64,000 nt of DNA from Prevotella sp. oral taxon 475 (GCF_018127805.1 NZ_CP072334.1:1404001-1468000); one strand, 5' to 3'; counted from the stretch's first letter, positions 43,620 through 53,461 are shown. Made by a program: numbers and translations. Notes: a model not told the origin generated them from the sequence alone.

Positions 43620-43650
43620 AACAAAGGGAACCCCTTAAGAGCCCTTTGTT
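43620..43650 (-). terminator. Intrinsic terminator inside the leader (attenuator), locus B
   Basis: Perfect 9-bp stem AACAAAGGG/CCCTTTGTT with a 13-base loop; on the minus strand it is followed by CAC and TTTTTT. It lies 90-120 bases before the LRR start, almost the same distance as the terminator in locus A from its first ORF. Confidence 0.78.
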
Positions 43651-43671
43651 TATAGGAGTTACGGCACGCTT

Positions 43672-43681
43672 CGCGCGCGCG
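43672..43681. repeat. (CG)5 tract with conserved flanks, locus B
   Basis: The 18 bases ACGCTT-(CG)5-TA are identical to those of locus A (9727-9744). Confidence 0.9.
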
Positions 43682-43712
43682 TAAGAGGAAGTGGAAAATG
43701 TATAGTTAGACG

Positions 43713-43823
43713 CTAGGTGCGAATGTGTGTGTGTGTGTGTGTGTGTGTTAGCAAATTATTTGGAACCACCAAATAATCGGACAGAAAAAGAACAGAAAAA
43801 TCAAACTTTTTCTGCAACGGCAT
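43713..43823 (-). other. Leader ORF running through the CA repeat, locus B (36 codons)
   Basis: ATG at 43823 opens a 36-aa ORF that ends in a Thr-His series encoded by the CA tract and stops at TAG 43713-43715. Losing one CA unit would move translation into a frame open through the terminator to TAA 43576-43578. The longer frame to 43904 begins upstream of the promoter -7 box. Translation is unproven. Confidence 0.4.
43724..43748. repeat. (TG)12 dinucleotide microsatellite, locus B
   Basis: 25 bases of TG alternation after GGTGCGAA, 12 bases shorter than the tract in locus A. A 9-bp inverted repeat ATTATTTGG/CCAAATAAT (43755-43777) lies next to it on the promoter side. Confidence 0.97.
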
Positions 43824-43873
43824 TGCGCCTTGTATTGTCTTGCTATTTATAACACTCTTATGTTTCACGGCGG

Positions 43874-43904
43874 CAAAGGTATAACAAAGTTTTGAAACCG
43901 CCAA
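43874..43904 (-). promoter_or_regulatory. Promoter of the LRR surface-protein locus
   Basis: Minus strand TTG (43904-43902), 20-base spacer, TACCTTTG (43881-43874). Spacing and much of the surrounding sequence agree with the fimbrillin promoter. The gap 43531-44027 holds this promoter, the leader and its repeats; nothing else is evident. Confidence 0.78.
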
Positions 43905-44027
43905 ACGATGTGAAAAATATGTTAGAGCTTAGAATAACACACTATAGCATTGCCCCAATTTTGATTATTTGTTTTAATCTTCCGCTTAAGATTTCGTCCT
44001 TGCACGCCGTCTGGGTAAGAGAAGAGT

Positions 44028-46781
44028 TCAGTCGAAGAGATGGAGTTTATTTTTCCTCGCCTCTTCAATGGGCAAGAGTTTGTGTCGTTGAGCAGGATAG
44101 TTGTTGCGTAGTTGATCGTATTTTTGGTTCAGTTCGTTTATATAGTCAGACTCTTCTTTGGGATTGAGCAGGCGGTTGGCCACAAGCGAGTTTTGACTGG
44201 CATCTTTCATCCAAACCACTGGGCCGCCATAGACTGGCGCAATCTTTAGGGCTACGTGCAGTTCGCTGGTCGTGGCTCCGCCAATCATGATGGGGATGTC
44301 CAGACCGGCACGTTTCATCTCAAGGGCCACGTTCACCATTTCCTCGAGCGAAGGGGTGATAAGTCCACTTAGTCCGATGATATCCACTTGCTCTTCCCGG
44401 GCTCGACGAATGATTTGATCGGCGGGCACCATCACACCAAGATCGATCACCTCGTAGTTGTTGCAGGCCATCACCACAGCCACAATGTTTTTCCCTATGT
44501 CGTGCACGTCGCCCTTCACTGTGGCCAGGAGCACTTTGCCTGCCTTCGTGGCACCGTCGGTTTTCTCGCGCTCAATATAAGGTTGAAGGATGGCCACGGC
44601 CTGTTTCATAGTGCGGGCTGTTTTCACAACCTGTGGCAGAAACATCTTACCCTGCCCGAAGAGTTGTCCCACCTCATTCATACCTGCCATAAGGGGGCCT
44701 TCAATGATATCAACGGCGTGAGGATAGTGACAGAGAGCCTCGTGAATATCAGTCTCAAGGTATTCGCTGAGGCCTTTGCGTAGTGCATAAGCCAATCGCT
44801 CTTCCAGGGGTAGGTGCCGCCATTCTTCCTCAATGGGGGTGGCGGTAGAAGAAGCTCCATCTGCTTTCAGATGTTCTTGTTGGACTTTTATTTCCTCGGC
44901 CAGCAGGATGAGTTGTTCGCCCGCGCCAGGTTTGCGGTTCAATACAACATCTTCGATTATTTCGAGTTGATGGGCGGGAAGGTCGCTGTAGGTCACTTTT
45001 TCAGCAGGATTGACGATACCGAAATCCATCCCTTCCCGGATGGCATGATAAAGGAACACTGCGTGCATGGCCTCGCGAATATAAGTATTGCCGCGAAAAG
45101 AGAACGAAAGGTTGCTCACACCGCCGCTGACATGTACGCCGGGCAGATGAGTGCGTATCCAACGAATAGAGCGGATGAACTCAGCAGCATAGTTGTCATG
45201 TTCTTCAATGCCGGTGGCAATGGCCAGGATATTGGGGTCGAAAATGATGTCGAGTGGATTAAAGTCCACCTGTTGGGTAAGGATGCGGTAGGCACGCTGG
45301 GCGATTTCGATGCGACGTTCGAAAGAGGTGGCCTGTCCGGCTTCGTCGAAACACATTACCACGCAGGCGGCCCCAAACCGCTTAATGTCTCGTGCATGAC
45401 GAATGAAGACTTCTTCGCCCTCTTTTAGCGAAATGGAATTGACAATACATTTACCTTGCACACATTTAAGACCGGCGAGGACGACTTCCCATTTCGACGA
45501 ATCGATCATTACCGGTACACGGGCAATATCGGGTTCGGCAGCTATCATATTGAGAAAGATGGTCATCTCGCGCTCGGCATCGAGCAGGGCATCGTCCATG
45601 TTGATATCAATTACAAGGGCACCGTCAGCCACTTGTTTGCGGGCAATTCCGATAGCTTCTTCATAGAGACCGTTTTGAATGAGTCTCAGAAATTTTCTAC
45701 TGCCTGCCACATTGCATCGCTCACCCACATTAACAAAGTTCACCTCGGGTGTTACATCAAGTCGTTCAAGCCCCGAAAGCCACATCGTATTTGATCTTTC
45801 AACGACACGATGAGGTTGTTTTCCACGGGATAGTTCGACATAGCGGGCAATGAACTCGGGCGTTGTTCCACAGCATCCTCCAAGAATATTCACCAAGCCT
45901 TCGTCGATAAATTCGGCTATTTGCGGTGCCATACTATCGGCGGTTTCATCGTATTGTCCCATCGAATTGGGTAGTCCGGCATTGGGATAGGCCGAGATAT
46001 AATAAGGAGCTTTCTGGGCGAGTTCCTTGAGGTAAGGTTTCATCTGACGTGCACCAAATGAGCAGTTGAGCCCTACGGAGAAGATGGGAAGCGAACTGAT
46101 GGAAGCCAAAAAGCCCTCGATGTTTTGCCCGCTGAGGGTTCGTCCGGCCAAGTCGCTCACGGTGATACTGAGCATGATGGGCAAACAGGTACCACGAGAG
46201 GCCATGACATGGAGTGAGGCATCAATAGCGGCTTTGGCGTTAAGGGTGTCGAAGATTGTTTCAATGAGAATGGCATCAATACCACCCTCAACGAGTGCGT
46301 CAATTTGCTCATGATAGGCACTAAAAAGCTGATCGTAGGTAATGTCGCGTGCTGCGGCGTCGCTTACATCGGGACTCATTGAGCAAGTCTTATTGGTAGG
46401 GCCAACCGATCCACAGACGAACCTCGGCCACTCGGGCGTACTAAATTCGTCGGCTGCCTGTCGGGCCAGTTTAGCTCCCAGGAAAGCCATCTCTCTGGCG
46501 CGACTCTCGAGTTGATAGTCAGCTTGGGAAACAACCTGCGAAGAGAAAGTATTGGTCTCGATGAGGTCGGCTCCGGCGGCGAGATATTTCCGGTGGATGT
46601 CTGTGATGATGTCTGGGCGTGTGAGGTTAAGTAGGTCATTATTACCCTTAAGTTGTCCTTTGTAATGGACGAGCATACCGTCGCGGAAATCCTCTTCACT
46701 CAAAGCATATTCTTGAATCATCGTGCCCAGGGCACCATCAAGAATCATGATTTTCTTTTTTATTATTTCCTGAATCGTCAT
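44028..46781 (-). CDS. metH: Cobalamin-dependent methionine synthase lacking the activation domain
   Basis: Transfers methyl from methyl-THF to homocysteine via B12 in the cytoplasm. Starting at 46781 (after AGGGAAAAG; an ATG at 46808 touching the smpB stop is possible) it has 917 aa. Order: homocysteine domain with zinc ligands in GLNCSFG and GGCCGTTPE, folate domain (NVGERCNVAGS), cap, and B12 domain with the His motif DVHDIGKNIV. E. coli MetH continues for about 330 residues with the AdoMet-dependent reactivation domain, absent here; the protein ends just after the B12 domain. Reactivation must come from a separate protein. Confidence 0.95.
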   Translation of the reverse strand: MTIQEIIKKKIMILDGALGTMIQEYALSEEDFRDGMLVHYKGQLKGNNDLLNLTRPDIITDIHRKYLAAGADLIETNTFSSQVVSQADYQLESRAREMAFLGAKLARQAADEFSTPEWPRFVCGSVGPTNKTCSMSPDVSDAAARDITYDQLFSAYHEQIDALVEGGIDAILIETIFDTLNAKAAIDASLHVMASRGTCLPIMLSITVSDLAGRTLSGQNIEGFLASISSLPIFSVGLNCSFGARQMKPYLKELAQKAPYYISAYPNAGLPNSMGQYDETADSMAPQIAEFIDEGLVNILGGCCGTTPEFIARYVELSRGKQPHRVVERSNTMWLSGLERLDVTPEVNFVNVGERCNVAGSRKFLRLIQNGLYEEAIGIARKQVADGALVIDINMDDALLDAEREMTIFLNMIAAEPDIARVPVMIDSSKWEVVLAGLKCVQGKCIVNSISLKEGEEVFIRHARDIKRFGAACVVMCFDEAGQATSFERRIEIAQRAYRILTQQVDFNPLDIIFDPNILAIATGIEEHDNYAAEFIRSIRWIRTHLPGVHVSGGVSNLSFSFRGNTYIREAMHAVFLYHAIREGMDFGIVNPAEKVTYSDLPAHQLEIIEDVVLNRKPGAGEQLILLAEEIKVQQEHLKADGASSTATPIEEEWRHLPLEERLAYALRKGLSEYLETDIHEALCHYPHAVDIIEGPLMAGMNEVGQLFGQGKMFLPQVVKTARTMKQAVAILQPYIEREKTDGATKAGKVLLATVKGDVHDIGKNIVAVVMACNNYEVIDLGVMVPADQIIRRAREEQVDIIGLSGLITPSLEEMVNVALEMKRAGLDIPIMIGGATTSELHVALKIAPVYGGPVVWMKDASQNSLVANRLLNPKEESDYINELNQKYDQLRNNYPAQRHKLLPIEEARKNKLHLFD

Positions 46782-46807
46782 CTTTTCCCTACCACTTTTT
46801 ACTTCCA

Positions 46808-47260
46808 TCAAAACCGCTTGATGGCGCGATCCATTTGTCGACGATCTTCTTTTTCTTTGAGGGTTTGTCGTTTATCAAATTCCTTTTTCCCTCGTGCCAG
46901 GGCGATATTAATTTTGGCGCGCCCGTTGGAGTCGATAAACACAAGTGTAGGCACTATGGTGGTACCTACTTGTTTAACGGCCTCTTGTAATCGATTAATC
47001 TCACGTTTATTGAGCAGCAGTTTGCGGTCTCTTCGAGCCTCATGGTTGCTGAACGATCCATAAAAATAAGGTGAGATATTCATTCCTTTAACCCATATTT
47101 CTGCATTGTGGATATAGCAGAAACTATCTACAAGCGAGGCTTTTCCCAGGCGTATCGATTTGATTTCCGTACCGGTGAGGACAATACCTGCGGTATAGGT
47201 TTCGAGGAAGAAGAAGTCGAACGAAGCCTTTTTGTTTTTGATTTGTATCTTTTGTTCCAT
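46808..47260 (-). CDS. smpB: SsrA-binding protein SmpB
   Basis: Binds tmRNA and brings it to stalled ribosomes for trans-translation. The 150-aa OB-fold protein has the conserved [35 protein letters not shown] and the basic C-terminal tail that enters the mRNA channel ([12 protein letters not shown]). Its stop TGA shares a base with an ATG of the metH frame, so metH may be translationally coupled. The tmRNA gene itself is not in the window. Confidence 0.96.
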   Translation of the reverse strand: MEQKIQIKNKKASFDFFFLETYTAGIVLTGTEIKSIRLGKASLVDSFCYIHNAEIWVKGMNISPYFYGSFSNHEARRDRKLLLNKREINRLQEAVKQVGTTIVPTLVFIDSNGRAKINIALARGKKEFDKRQTLKEKEDRRQMDRAIKRF

Positions 47261-47434
47261 TATCTTTTATTTAGGGGTGAAAGGAGTAAAGGAGTGGAAT
47301 GCCTTTTATTTAGGAGTTAACACAAATGTTTGCTTGATAAAAAGTTTTTTAGAGGAGATTCCAAGAAGTATAACAAGGAGCATAAAAAAATAAAGGTTCA
47401 AGAATCACAACTATTGACTTACCCCCTTTCACTC

Positions 47435-47947
47435 CTAAACTTCTTTTACTCCTACAAACTGTTCGGTATGTTCTGTGATATATTGTGCCACTTGAAGCGT
47501 AAAATCCTCCTCGTGTTCGACAAAGAAGTCGTCGAAGTCGTCAAAATCAGAGAACCGTTCGAACAGAGCCATAAACTCCTCGTCGTCGCATTCGATTTCA
47601 ATCTCTTGGCGATGTTTTACAAACAGCGGGTATACTTTACTGATAAGTCGCCCCAGATCCAAGAGTCCCCATGCCTTTAAGGACCACGCAAAGGGATTCA
47701 AAAAGATGAACGGACCATCGCCGTTGTGGATGAGTTGGACGAATCCGCCAGTCATTACCTCCTCCCGCAGCGTGTGATAAGCCATGAGAGTGAGTTGGTG
47801 GGTATTGAGCCGCTGGATGTTTTCTTGGGTTAAACTGCCGCCGACATGTTGGTAGAGCGTCTCGACCAAGAGATTGATGAGTTCGTCTGCCCCCTTGTCC
47901 GCAACTTCCCTAAGTTGGGCATCTGTAAGGATTGTTTTTACTTCCAT
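47435..47947 (-). CDS. DMP19 family protein (DUF4375)
   Basis: A 170-aa acidic cytoplasmic protein. The family is named after a Neisseria protein reported to mimic DNA through surface acidic residues; this one has dense acidic clusters, notably IEIECDDEEFMALF and DFDDFDDFFVEHEEDF. The motif GGFVQLIHNGDGPFIF fits the family. It has its own likely -7 box (TACCTTTG, minus strand 47986-47979). A regulatory target cannot be named from sequence. Confidence 0.78.
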   Translation of the reverse strand: MEVKTILTDAQLREVADKGADELINLLVETLYQHVGGSLTQENIQRLNTHQLTLMAYHTLREEVMTGGFVQLIHNGDGPFIFLNPFAWSLKAWGLLDLGRLISKVYPLFVKHRQEIEIECDDEEFMALFERFSDFDDFDDFFVEHEEDFTLQVAQYITEHTEQFVGVKEV

Positions 47948-48249
47948 TTGATTTCCTGAACTAAAAAACTGAATGCTGCAAAGGTAGATAAATTCGCCGG
48001 AATACGGACAAAGACAGCGAATTTAATGCACTCGGACTCCCATTGCGTGGCGCAACGGAGGCTTACAACAGATGTAAATGCTCATCAACGATGTCAACGG
48101 GAGCTATTAGTTCACAATTTCTGTTAAGGTGTTCGACGATAGTTCAACCATTTCTCTTTCCATCAAGCCTCGCATCCCCAAGCGAGGACAGCCTGTTTCT
48201 CAAAAAAATGTATTTACTTTGCACCCTGAAAATATCCGTTTGCAAATCT

Positions 48250-51200
48250 ATGTTGATGAAAAAATATATCCGCCGGGCCCTGCTTGCCCTCACCATTCCC
48301 TTCACGCTGCTGGTGATACTTATCGTTTTGCTCTATCTCCCTCCCATTCAGAATTGGGCAGTGCGGAAGGCAGCAATTTATGCCTCGGAGAAGACGGGGA
48401 TGCAAGTGAGCGTTGAGCACGTCGGACTCAGTTTCCCAATCCACTTAAGGTTAAAAGGCGTGCTAGCCGTTCTACCCAACGACTCGCTGCCGCAACGCCC
48501 TGACACGGTGGCCCGAGTGAGTAACATCGTAGCCGACGTGCAACTGTTACCCCTGATAAACGGGCGGGTGGAAGTGGACGAACTCCGCCTGCACCACATT
48601 CATCTCAACACATCTCATCTTGTTCACGAGGCACGGGTGAGCGGACGGGTGGACGAACTCTTAGTGCGCGCCCGCGGTATCGATCTCAAAAGCAAAACCC
48701 TGCGTGTGAACTTAGCTCGGCTCTCGGGAGCCAACATCGCCGTGGAACTCTCAGACACAGTTCCACCTGACACTTCAAAGAGCGAAGTAATGTGGAAAAT
48801 CAAGGTCGACCAACTGCAAATCAATCGTTCCACAGCCACACTTCATACCGCCGGCGACAGTCTCCGTCTTCAGGCTCGGATGGAACGACTCACAGCCTTT
48901 CAAGGAGTCTTCGACCTGCACCAAAACAGCTACCGTCTACACCGCCTCGACTGGCAGGGTGGACATCTTGCCTATGACCGTCCTCTCGAACCACGCACAA
49001 GAAGATGGGACGGGAATCATCTCCAACTCAACGATCTACTTCTTGGTATCGACTCCTTCGCCTTCGCCCAGTCCCGACTCAACCTACAAGTTCGCGTCTG
49101 CGCCTTCCGCGAGCCTCACGGACTGCACATCACTCAGCTCGGTGCAGACGTGACCCTCGATTCCACCCGCCTTCATCTATCCCGTCTTGAGGTCCGCACC
49201 CCTGAATCCCGTCTAACGGCACGGTTCGACATGGATCTCAATACCTTTGACAAGACAAATCCCGGTAGACTAAACCTCACACTACACGGATCGCTTGGGA
49301 AGCAAGACCTCATTCGACTCCTTGGCTCCCAAGCTCAGGGATTCCGCCGATCGCTGCCCAACGCTCCCCTCGCCATCGATGCTGTGGCTTGCGGAAATCT
49401 ACAACGCATCTCCATCGCCGGGCTCCATCTCAGATGGCCCACCGCCGTGAAGCTCCATGCCCAAGGATTCATCGAGCATCCCACTGAAACGAAACACCGA
49501 CGCGCAGAACTCTCCCTCCAGGCTCAAACCTACAACCTGGGTTTTGCTGCCATGTTGCTCCCGCACGAACTGCAAAAACGCCTGCGCATCCCGCAGAACA
49601 TCTCCGCCAAGGCTCAGCTGAAAATGCTCGGCGAGACTTATTCCGCCCGGCTCGCCCTACGTCACAGTCGAGGTCTCTTGCAAGCCTCAGCCGCTTTTCG
49701 GACGAACCCTCTCGTCTATTCGGCCCGCATCCGGGCACATCGCTGGGAGGTGCAACACTTTCTACCGGGAATGGGCTTGCATCCTTTCACCGGCGAAGTG
49801 GAAGCTCGCGGTGCAGGCACAGACTTCCTTTCACCTCACACTCGATTAGAGGCTCGTACACGGATCGACCGGTTCCGATTCGGCGGCTATGACCTTGACC
49901 ACATCACCGCCCGTGCTCACGTAAGAAACGGACAGCTCGAGGCCTTGCTCAAGAGCTCGAATCCGTTGCTCCAAGGCTCTATCTCGCTCACAGGACAGAC
50001 TGACGGCCGACAACTAAAAGCACACGTGAACGGAGGATTCGACCGACTCGATCTCTTCCGCCTCCGCCTGCTTGATCAAGATGTTAGAATGGCTTTCCAC
50101 GTCAACTTAGATGTAGAGAGCAACGATAAAGACTTTTACAAGCTGCAAGGTAGGATGAACGACATCACGCTCCTCGACTCAAGCAAAACCTATCGTCTCG
50201 GAGCCATCAATGCCAACCTATTCACCCGTCGCGACACGACGCACGCTGCTATGACCTGCGGCGACTTCGAACTCCGCGTCAACAGTCAGGGGGGCTATGC
50301 CTATATATATAATAAAGGTGTCAGACTATGGCGAGAACTCCGCCACCAACTCCTCACCAAGCACCTCGACGAGAGCAGACTGCGGCAACGACTACCACTG
50401 GCGGCCGTCTATCTGAAGTGCGGACGGGAAAATATTTTCATGCGTGTGCTGCGGAAATATGGTTTCCAGGTGGGCGATGCGCTCGTCGACCTGAAATCAT
50501 CGCCCGTGGCAGGACTGAACGGAAACGTGGCTCTCCATTCGTTGCTGGCCGACAGCATTCAGCTCGATACCATTCGGCTACGAGTGTATTCAGACAATGC
50601 CAAGATTGCCTACGCCGCGCAGGTGCGAAACAACAAGAAAAATCCCCAATACGTCTTCAATGCTCTCTTGGACGGAGCCCTCGAGGAAAGCGGAACCTAT
50701 CTGCGAACCAACATCTATGATGCCAACAACCGATTGGGCATTTCTCTGGGTCTACGCGCCACGATGGAAGATCGTGGTATACGGCTCAGCATCTTGGGCA
50801 GTCAGCCCATCCTGGGATACAAGCGGTTTGCGGCAAACGACAGCAACTACGTCTTCCTGGGCAACGACCGCCGCCTGCGGGCCGACCTCCGTCTGCGGGC
50901 CGACGACGGAACCGGCATTCAACTTCTCACCAACAACGACAACACCGAGGCACTGCAAGACCTCACGCTCTCGCTTAATCATTTGAATCTCGAGCGGCTC
51001 TTCTCCGTGCTGCCCTACACGCCCGAGGTGTCGGGAACGCTCAACGGCGACTTCCACATCATCCAAACTCACGACGAAGTTTCTGTCTCCTCGGCCGTCT
51101 CGATCTCCGACCTGGCCTACCAGCGTAGTGCCATGGGCAACATCAGCACCGAATTCGTCTACATGCCCAAGGCCGACGGCGGGCATTACATCGACGGCGT

Positions 51201-52857
51201 GCTCATGAAAGATCAAGTGGAAGTGGGCCGACTCTCGGGCGTATACAACTCGCGAAAGGGAGGAACGATCGATGCCACCCTGGCTATGGACCGACTACCG
51301 ATGTCGCTTGTCAACGGATTCATTCCCCGCCACCTCCTTGGCTTCAAAGGTTATGCCGAGGGCGAAGTGGCCATCAAAGGAACGCTGGCCCGCCCGCAGG
51401 TGAACGGCGAAGTATATCTCGATTCCACCTACATGTTCAGCGAGCCCTACGGCGTATCCCTACGATTTGCCAACGACCCCGTGCGCATCGTCAACAGTCA
51501 TCTGCTATTCGAGAACTTCGAGGTATATGCCTACAACGACAGTCCGCTCAACGTCTCGGGCTCGTTCAACTTCTCCGATCCCTCGCGCATGATGATGGAC
51601 GTAAGGATGCGCGCCACGAACTACGAAATCATCAACGCCCGGGAGAACTACCGCTCCGAGGTATACGGGAAAGTGTTTGTCAACTTCTTCGGAGCCATGC
51701 GGGGCGAAGTGAGCAGTCTGCAACTGCGGGGCAAGCTCGACGTGCTCGATGCCACCGACATGACCTACGTTCTGCGCGACTCGCCCCTCTCGACCGACAA
51801 TCAGCTCGAAGAGCTCGTTTCCTTCGTCGACTTCTCCGACCACGAGGCCGAAACCGTCGATCGTCCGCCGCTCACCGGATTCAACATGGACCTGGGCCTC
51901 AGCATCGACGCCAATGCCCACATCCTCTGTGCGCTCAACGCCGACAAGTCCAACTACATCGACCTCATGGGCGGCGGCGATCTGCTCATGCGCTACAACG
52001 CCGTAGACAATCTGCTGCTCACCGGGCGATATACCCTCAACAACGGTGAAATGAAATACTCGCTACCCGTCATCCCCCTGAAAACCTTCACCATCAAAGA
52101 CGGCAGCTATATCGAGTTCACCGGCAACCCGATGAACCCGCGGCTCAACATCACGGCCACCGAAACCACCAAGGCCTCCGTCTCGACCAACGGGCGCGAT
52201 GGGCGTATCGTCGACTTCGAATGCGGCGTCGTCGTTACCAAAACCCTCAAAAACATGGGGCTCCAATTCACCATCGACGCCCCGCAAGATATGACCATCA
52301 GCAACCAGCTCAACACCATGGGTATCGACGAACGCGGAAAACTGGCCGTCACCATGCTCACCACCGGCATGTATCTGGCCGACGGAAACACCAGCGGATT
52401 CTCGATGAACAACGCCCTGAGTGCCTTCCTCCAAAGTCAGATCAACAACATCACCGGCAACGCCCTGCGAACGCTCGACCTGAGCTTCGGACTCGACAAC
52501 GTGACCGACGCCAGCGGAAACATGCACACCGACTATTCTTTCAAATTCGCCAAACGGCTTTGGAACAATCGCGTGCGCATCATCCTCGGCGGAAAGGTGT
52601 CCTCGGGTGCAGACGTGCCCAGCACCAACAATACGTTCTTCAACAACGTCTCGCTCGAATATCGCCTCAACCAAGGTTCCACCCGCTACCTCCAGGCCTT
52701 CTACAACCGCGACAGCTACGACTGGCTTGAGGGCGACATCGGCAAATACGGCGTGGGATTCATCTGGCGACGCAAGCTGTATCGCTTCCGCGACATCTTC
52801 CGCCTCAAAAATCCCGAAGAAATCATCATCCCACCCACCGATTCGATCAAAAAATAA
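48250..52857 (+). CDS. tamB: Translocation and assembly module protein TamB (AsmA-like, DUF490)
   Basis: A 1535-aa protein spanning the periplasm that works with TamA/TamL in outer-membrane protein or lipid transport. It has an N-terminal membrane helix (about 10-32), a long run of beta strands typical of the bridge-like AsmA/VPS13 class, and a C-terminal DUF490 domain with characteristic VTKTLKNMGLQFTIDAP and the closing beta-signal-like segment. The open frame begins at 48043, but 48250 (MLMKKYIRRA) lies just after a TTACTTTG box and starts directly with the helix. Its likely partner TamL is 6.4 kb downstream. Confidence 0.9.
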   Translation: MLMKKYIRRALLALTIPFTLLVILIVLLYLPPIQNWAVRKAAIYASEKTGMQVSVEHVGLSFPIHLRLKGVLAVLPNDSLPQRPDTVARVSNIVADVQLLPLINGRVEVDELRLHHIHLNTSHLVHEARVSGRVDELLVRARGIDLKSKTLRVNLARLSGANIAVELSDTVPPDTSKSEVMWKIKVDQLQINRSTATLHTAGDSLRLQARMERLTAFQGVFDLHQNSYRLHRLDWQGGHLAYDRPLEPRTRRWDGNHLQLNDLLLGIDSFAFAQSRLNLQVRVCAFREPHGLHITQLGADVTLDSTRLHLSRLEVRTPESRLTARFDMDLNTFDKTNPGRLNLTLHGSLGKQDLIRLLGSQAQGFRRSLPNAPLAIDAVACGNLQRISIAGLHLRWPTAVKLHAQGFIEHPTETKHRRAELSLQAQTYNLGFAAMLLPHELQKRLRIPQNISAKAQLKMLGETYSARLALRHSRGLLQASAAFRTNPLVYSARIRAHRWEVQHFLPGMGLHPFTGEVEARGAGTDFLSPHTRLEARTRIDRFRFGGYDLDHITARAHVRNGQLEALLKSSNPLLQGSISLTGQTDGRQLKAHVNGGFDRLDLFRLRLLDQDVRMAFHVNLDVESNDKDFYKLQGRMNDITLLDSSKTYRLGAINANLFTRRDTTHAAMTCGDFELRVNSQGGYAYIYNKGVRLWRELRHQLLTKHLDESRLRQRLPLAAVYLKCGRENIFMRVLRKYGFQVGDALVDLKSSPVAGLNGNVALHSLLADSIQLDTIRLRVYSDNAKIAYAAQVRNNKKNPQYVFNALLDGALEESGTYLRTNIYDANNRLGISLGLRATMEDRGIRLSILGSQPILGYKRFAANDSNYVFLGNDRRLRADLRLRADDGTGIQLLTNNDNTEALQDLTLSLNHLNLERLFSVLPYTPEVSGTLNGDFHIIQTHDEVSVSSAVSISDLAYQRSAMGNISTEFVYMPKADGGHYIDGVLMKDQVEVGRLSGVYNSRKGGTIDATLAMDRLPMSLVNGFIPRHLLGFKGYAEGEVAIKGTLARPQVNGEVYLDSTYMFSEPYGVSLRFANDPVRIVNSHLLFENFEVYAYNDSPLNVSGSFNFSDPSRMMMDVRMRATNYEIINARENYRSEVYGKVFVNFFGAMRGEVSSLQLRGKLDVLDATDMTYVLRDSPLSTDNQLEELVSFVDFSDHEAETVDRPPLTGFNMDLGLSIDANAHILCALNADKSNYIDLMGGGDLLMRYNAVDNLLLTGRYTLNNGEMKYSLPVIPLKTFTIKDGSYIEFTGNPMNPRLNITATETTKASVSTNGRDGRIVDFECGVVVTKTLKNMGLQFTIDAPQDMTISNQLNTMGIDERGKLAVTMLTTGMYLADGNTSGFSMNNALSAFLQSQINNITGNALRTLDLSFGLDNVTDASGNMHTDYSFKFAKRLWNNRVRIILGGKVSSGADVPSTNNTFFNNVSLEYRLNQGSTRYLQAFYNRDSYDWLEGDIGKYGVGFIWRRKLYRFRDIFRLKNPEEIIIPPTDSIKK

Positions 52858-52878
52858 TTGATCATTTTCTGTGTTTTG

Positions 52879-53385
52879 GGAAGGAAGACGGGAGATTTCT
52901 ACTGGCGTTACTGTAGGGTACAGTAACGCCATTTTCGTCTCCGCGGCCTTACTGTAGGGTACAGTAGCACCATTTTTGCCTCTGATGGCGATTTTGTAGG
53001 CTACAGTAGCACCATTTTTGCCTCCGCGATGGTTTTGTAGGCTACAGTAGCGCCATTTTTGCCTCCGCGGCGATTTTGTAGGGTACAGTAGCGCCATTTT
53101 TGCCTCCGCGGCATTACTGTAGGGTACAGTAGCACCATTTTTGCCTCCGTGGCGTTACTGAGCCGCTCAATTTCATCATTTTCGTCTCCGCGGCGTCACT
53201 GAGCCGCTCAATTTCATCATTTTTGTCTCCGCGACGTTACTGAGCCGCTCAATTTCATCATTTTCGTCTCCGCGGCGTTACTGAGCCGCTCAATTTCATC
53301 ATTTTCGTCTCCGCGACGTTACTGAGTCGCTCAATTTCATCATTTTTGTCTCCGCGACGTTACTGAGCCGCTCAGTAGCACAATT
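52879..53385. repeat. Array 3: tandem repeat, period 41 bp, 11-12 units with two palindrome types
   Basis: The CTCCG core occurs at 52939, 52980 (CTCTG), 53022, 53063, 53104, 53145, 53186, 53227, 53268, 53309 and 53350: nine steps of 41 and one of 42. The palindrome 19 bases after each core is CTGTAGGGTACAG or a variant in the first half and TGAGC-C-GCTCA in the second, and phase is kept across the change. The first palindrome is extended to 27 bases (52904-52930, 12-bp arms). The array fills the 605-base gap between tamB and ileS. Confidence 0.95.
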
Positions 53386-53423
53386 GTCAATTGTCTATTA
53401 TCTCTGTTTCTACTTTTTTTTCT

Positions 53424-53431
53424 TACCTTTG
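53424..53431 (+). promoter_or_regulatory. Likely -7 box of ileS
   Basis: TACCTTTG 31 bases before the ileS start, in a T-rich region; no exact TTG at the usual distance. No T-box leader is evident. Confidence 0.6.
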
Positions 53432-53461
53432 CCACCTGAAAAATAAAAAAGGAATAAAAAC

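Noticed and set aside
43824-43904. Longer leader ORF at locus B starting at 43904
   Set aside because: Its start lies upstream of the promoter -7 box, so it would not be in the transcript.
52063-53097. A 344-aa minus-strand ORF at the end of tamB and in array 3
   Set aside because: Antisense to the clearly conserved TamB C-terminus and then repeat; composition is that of a shadow frame.
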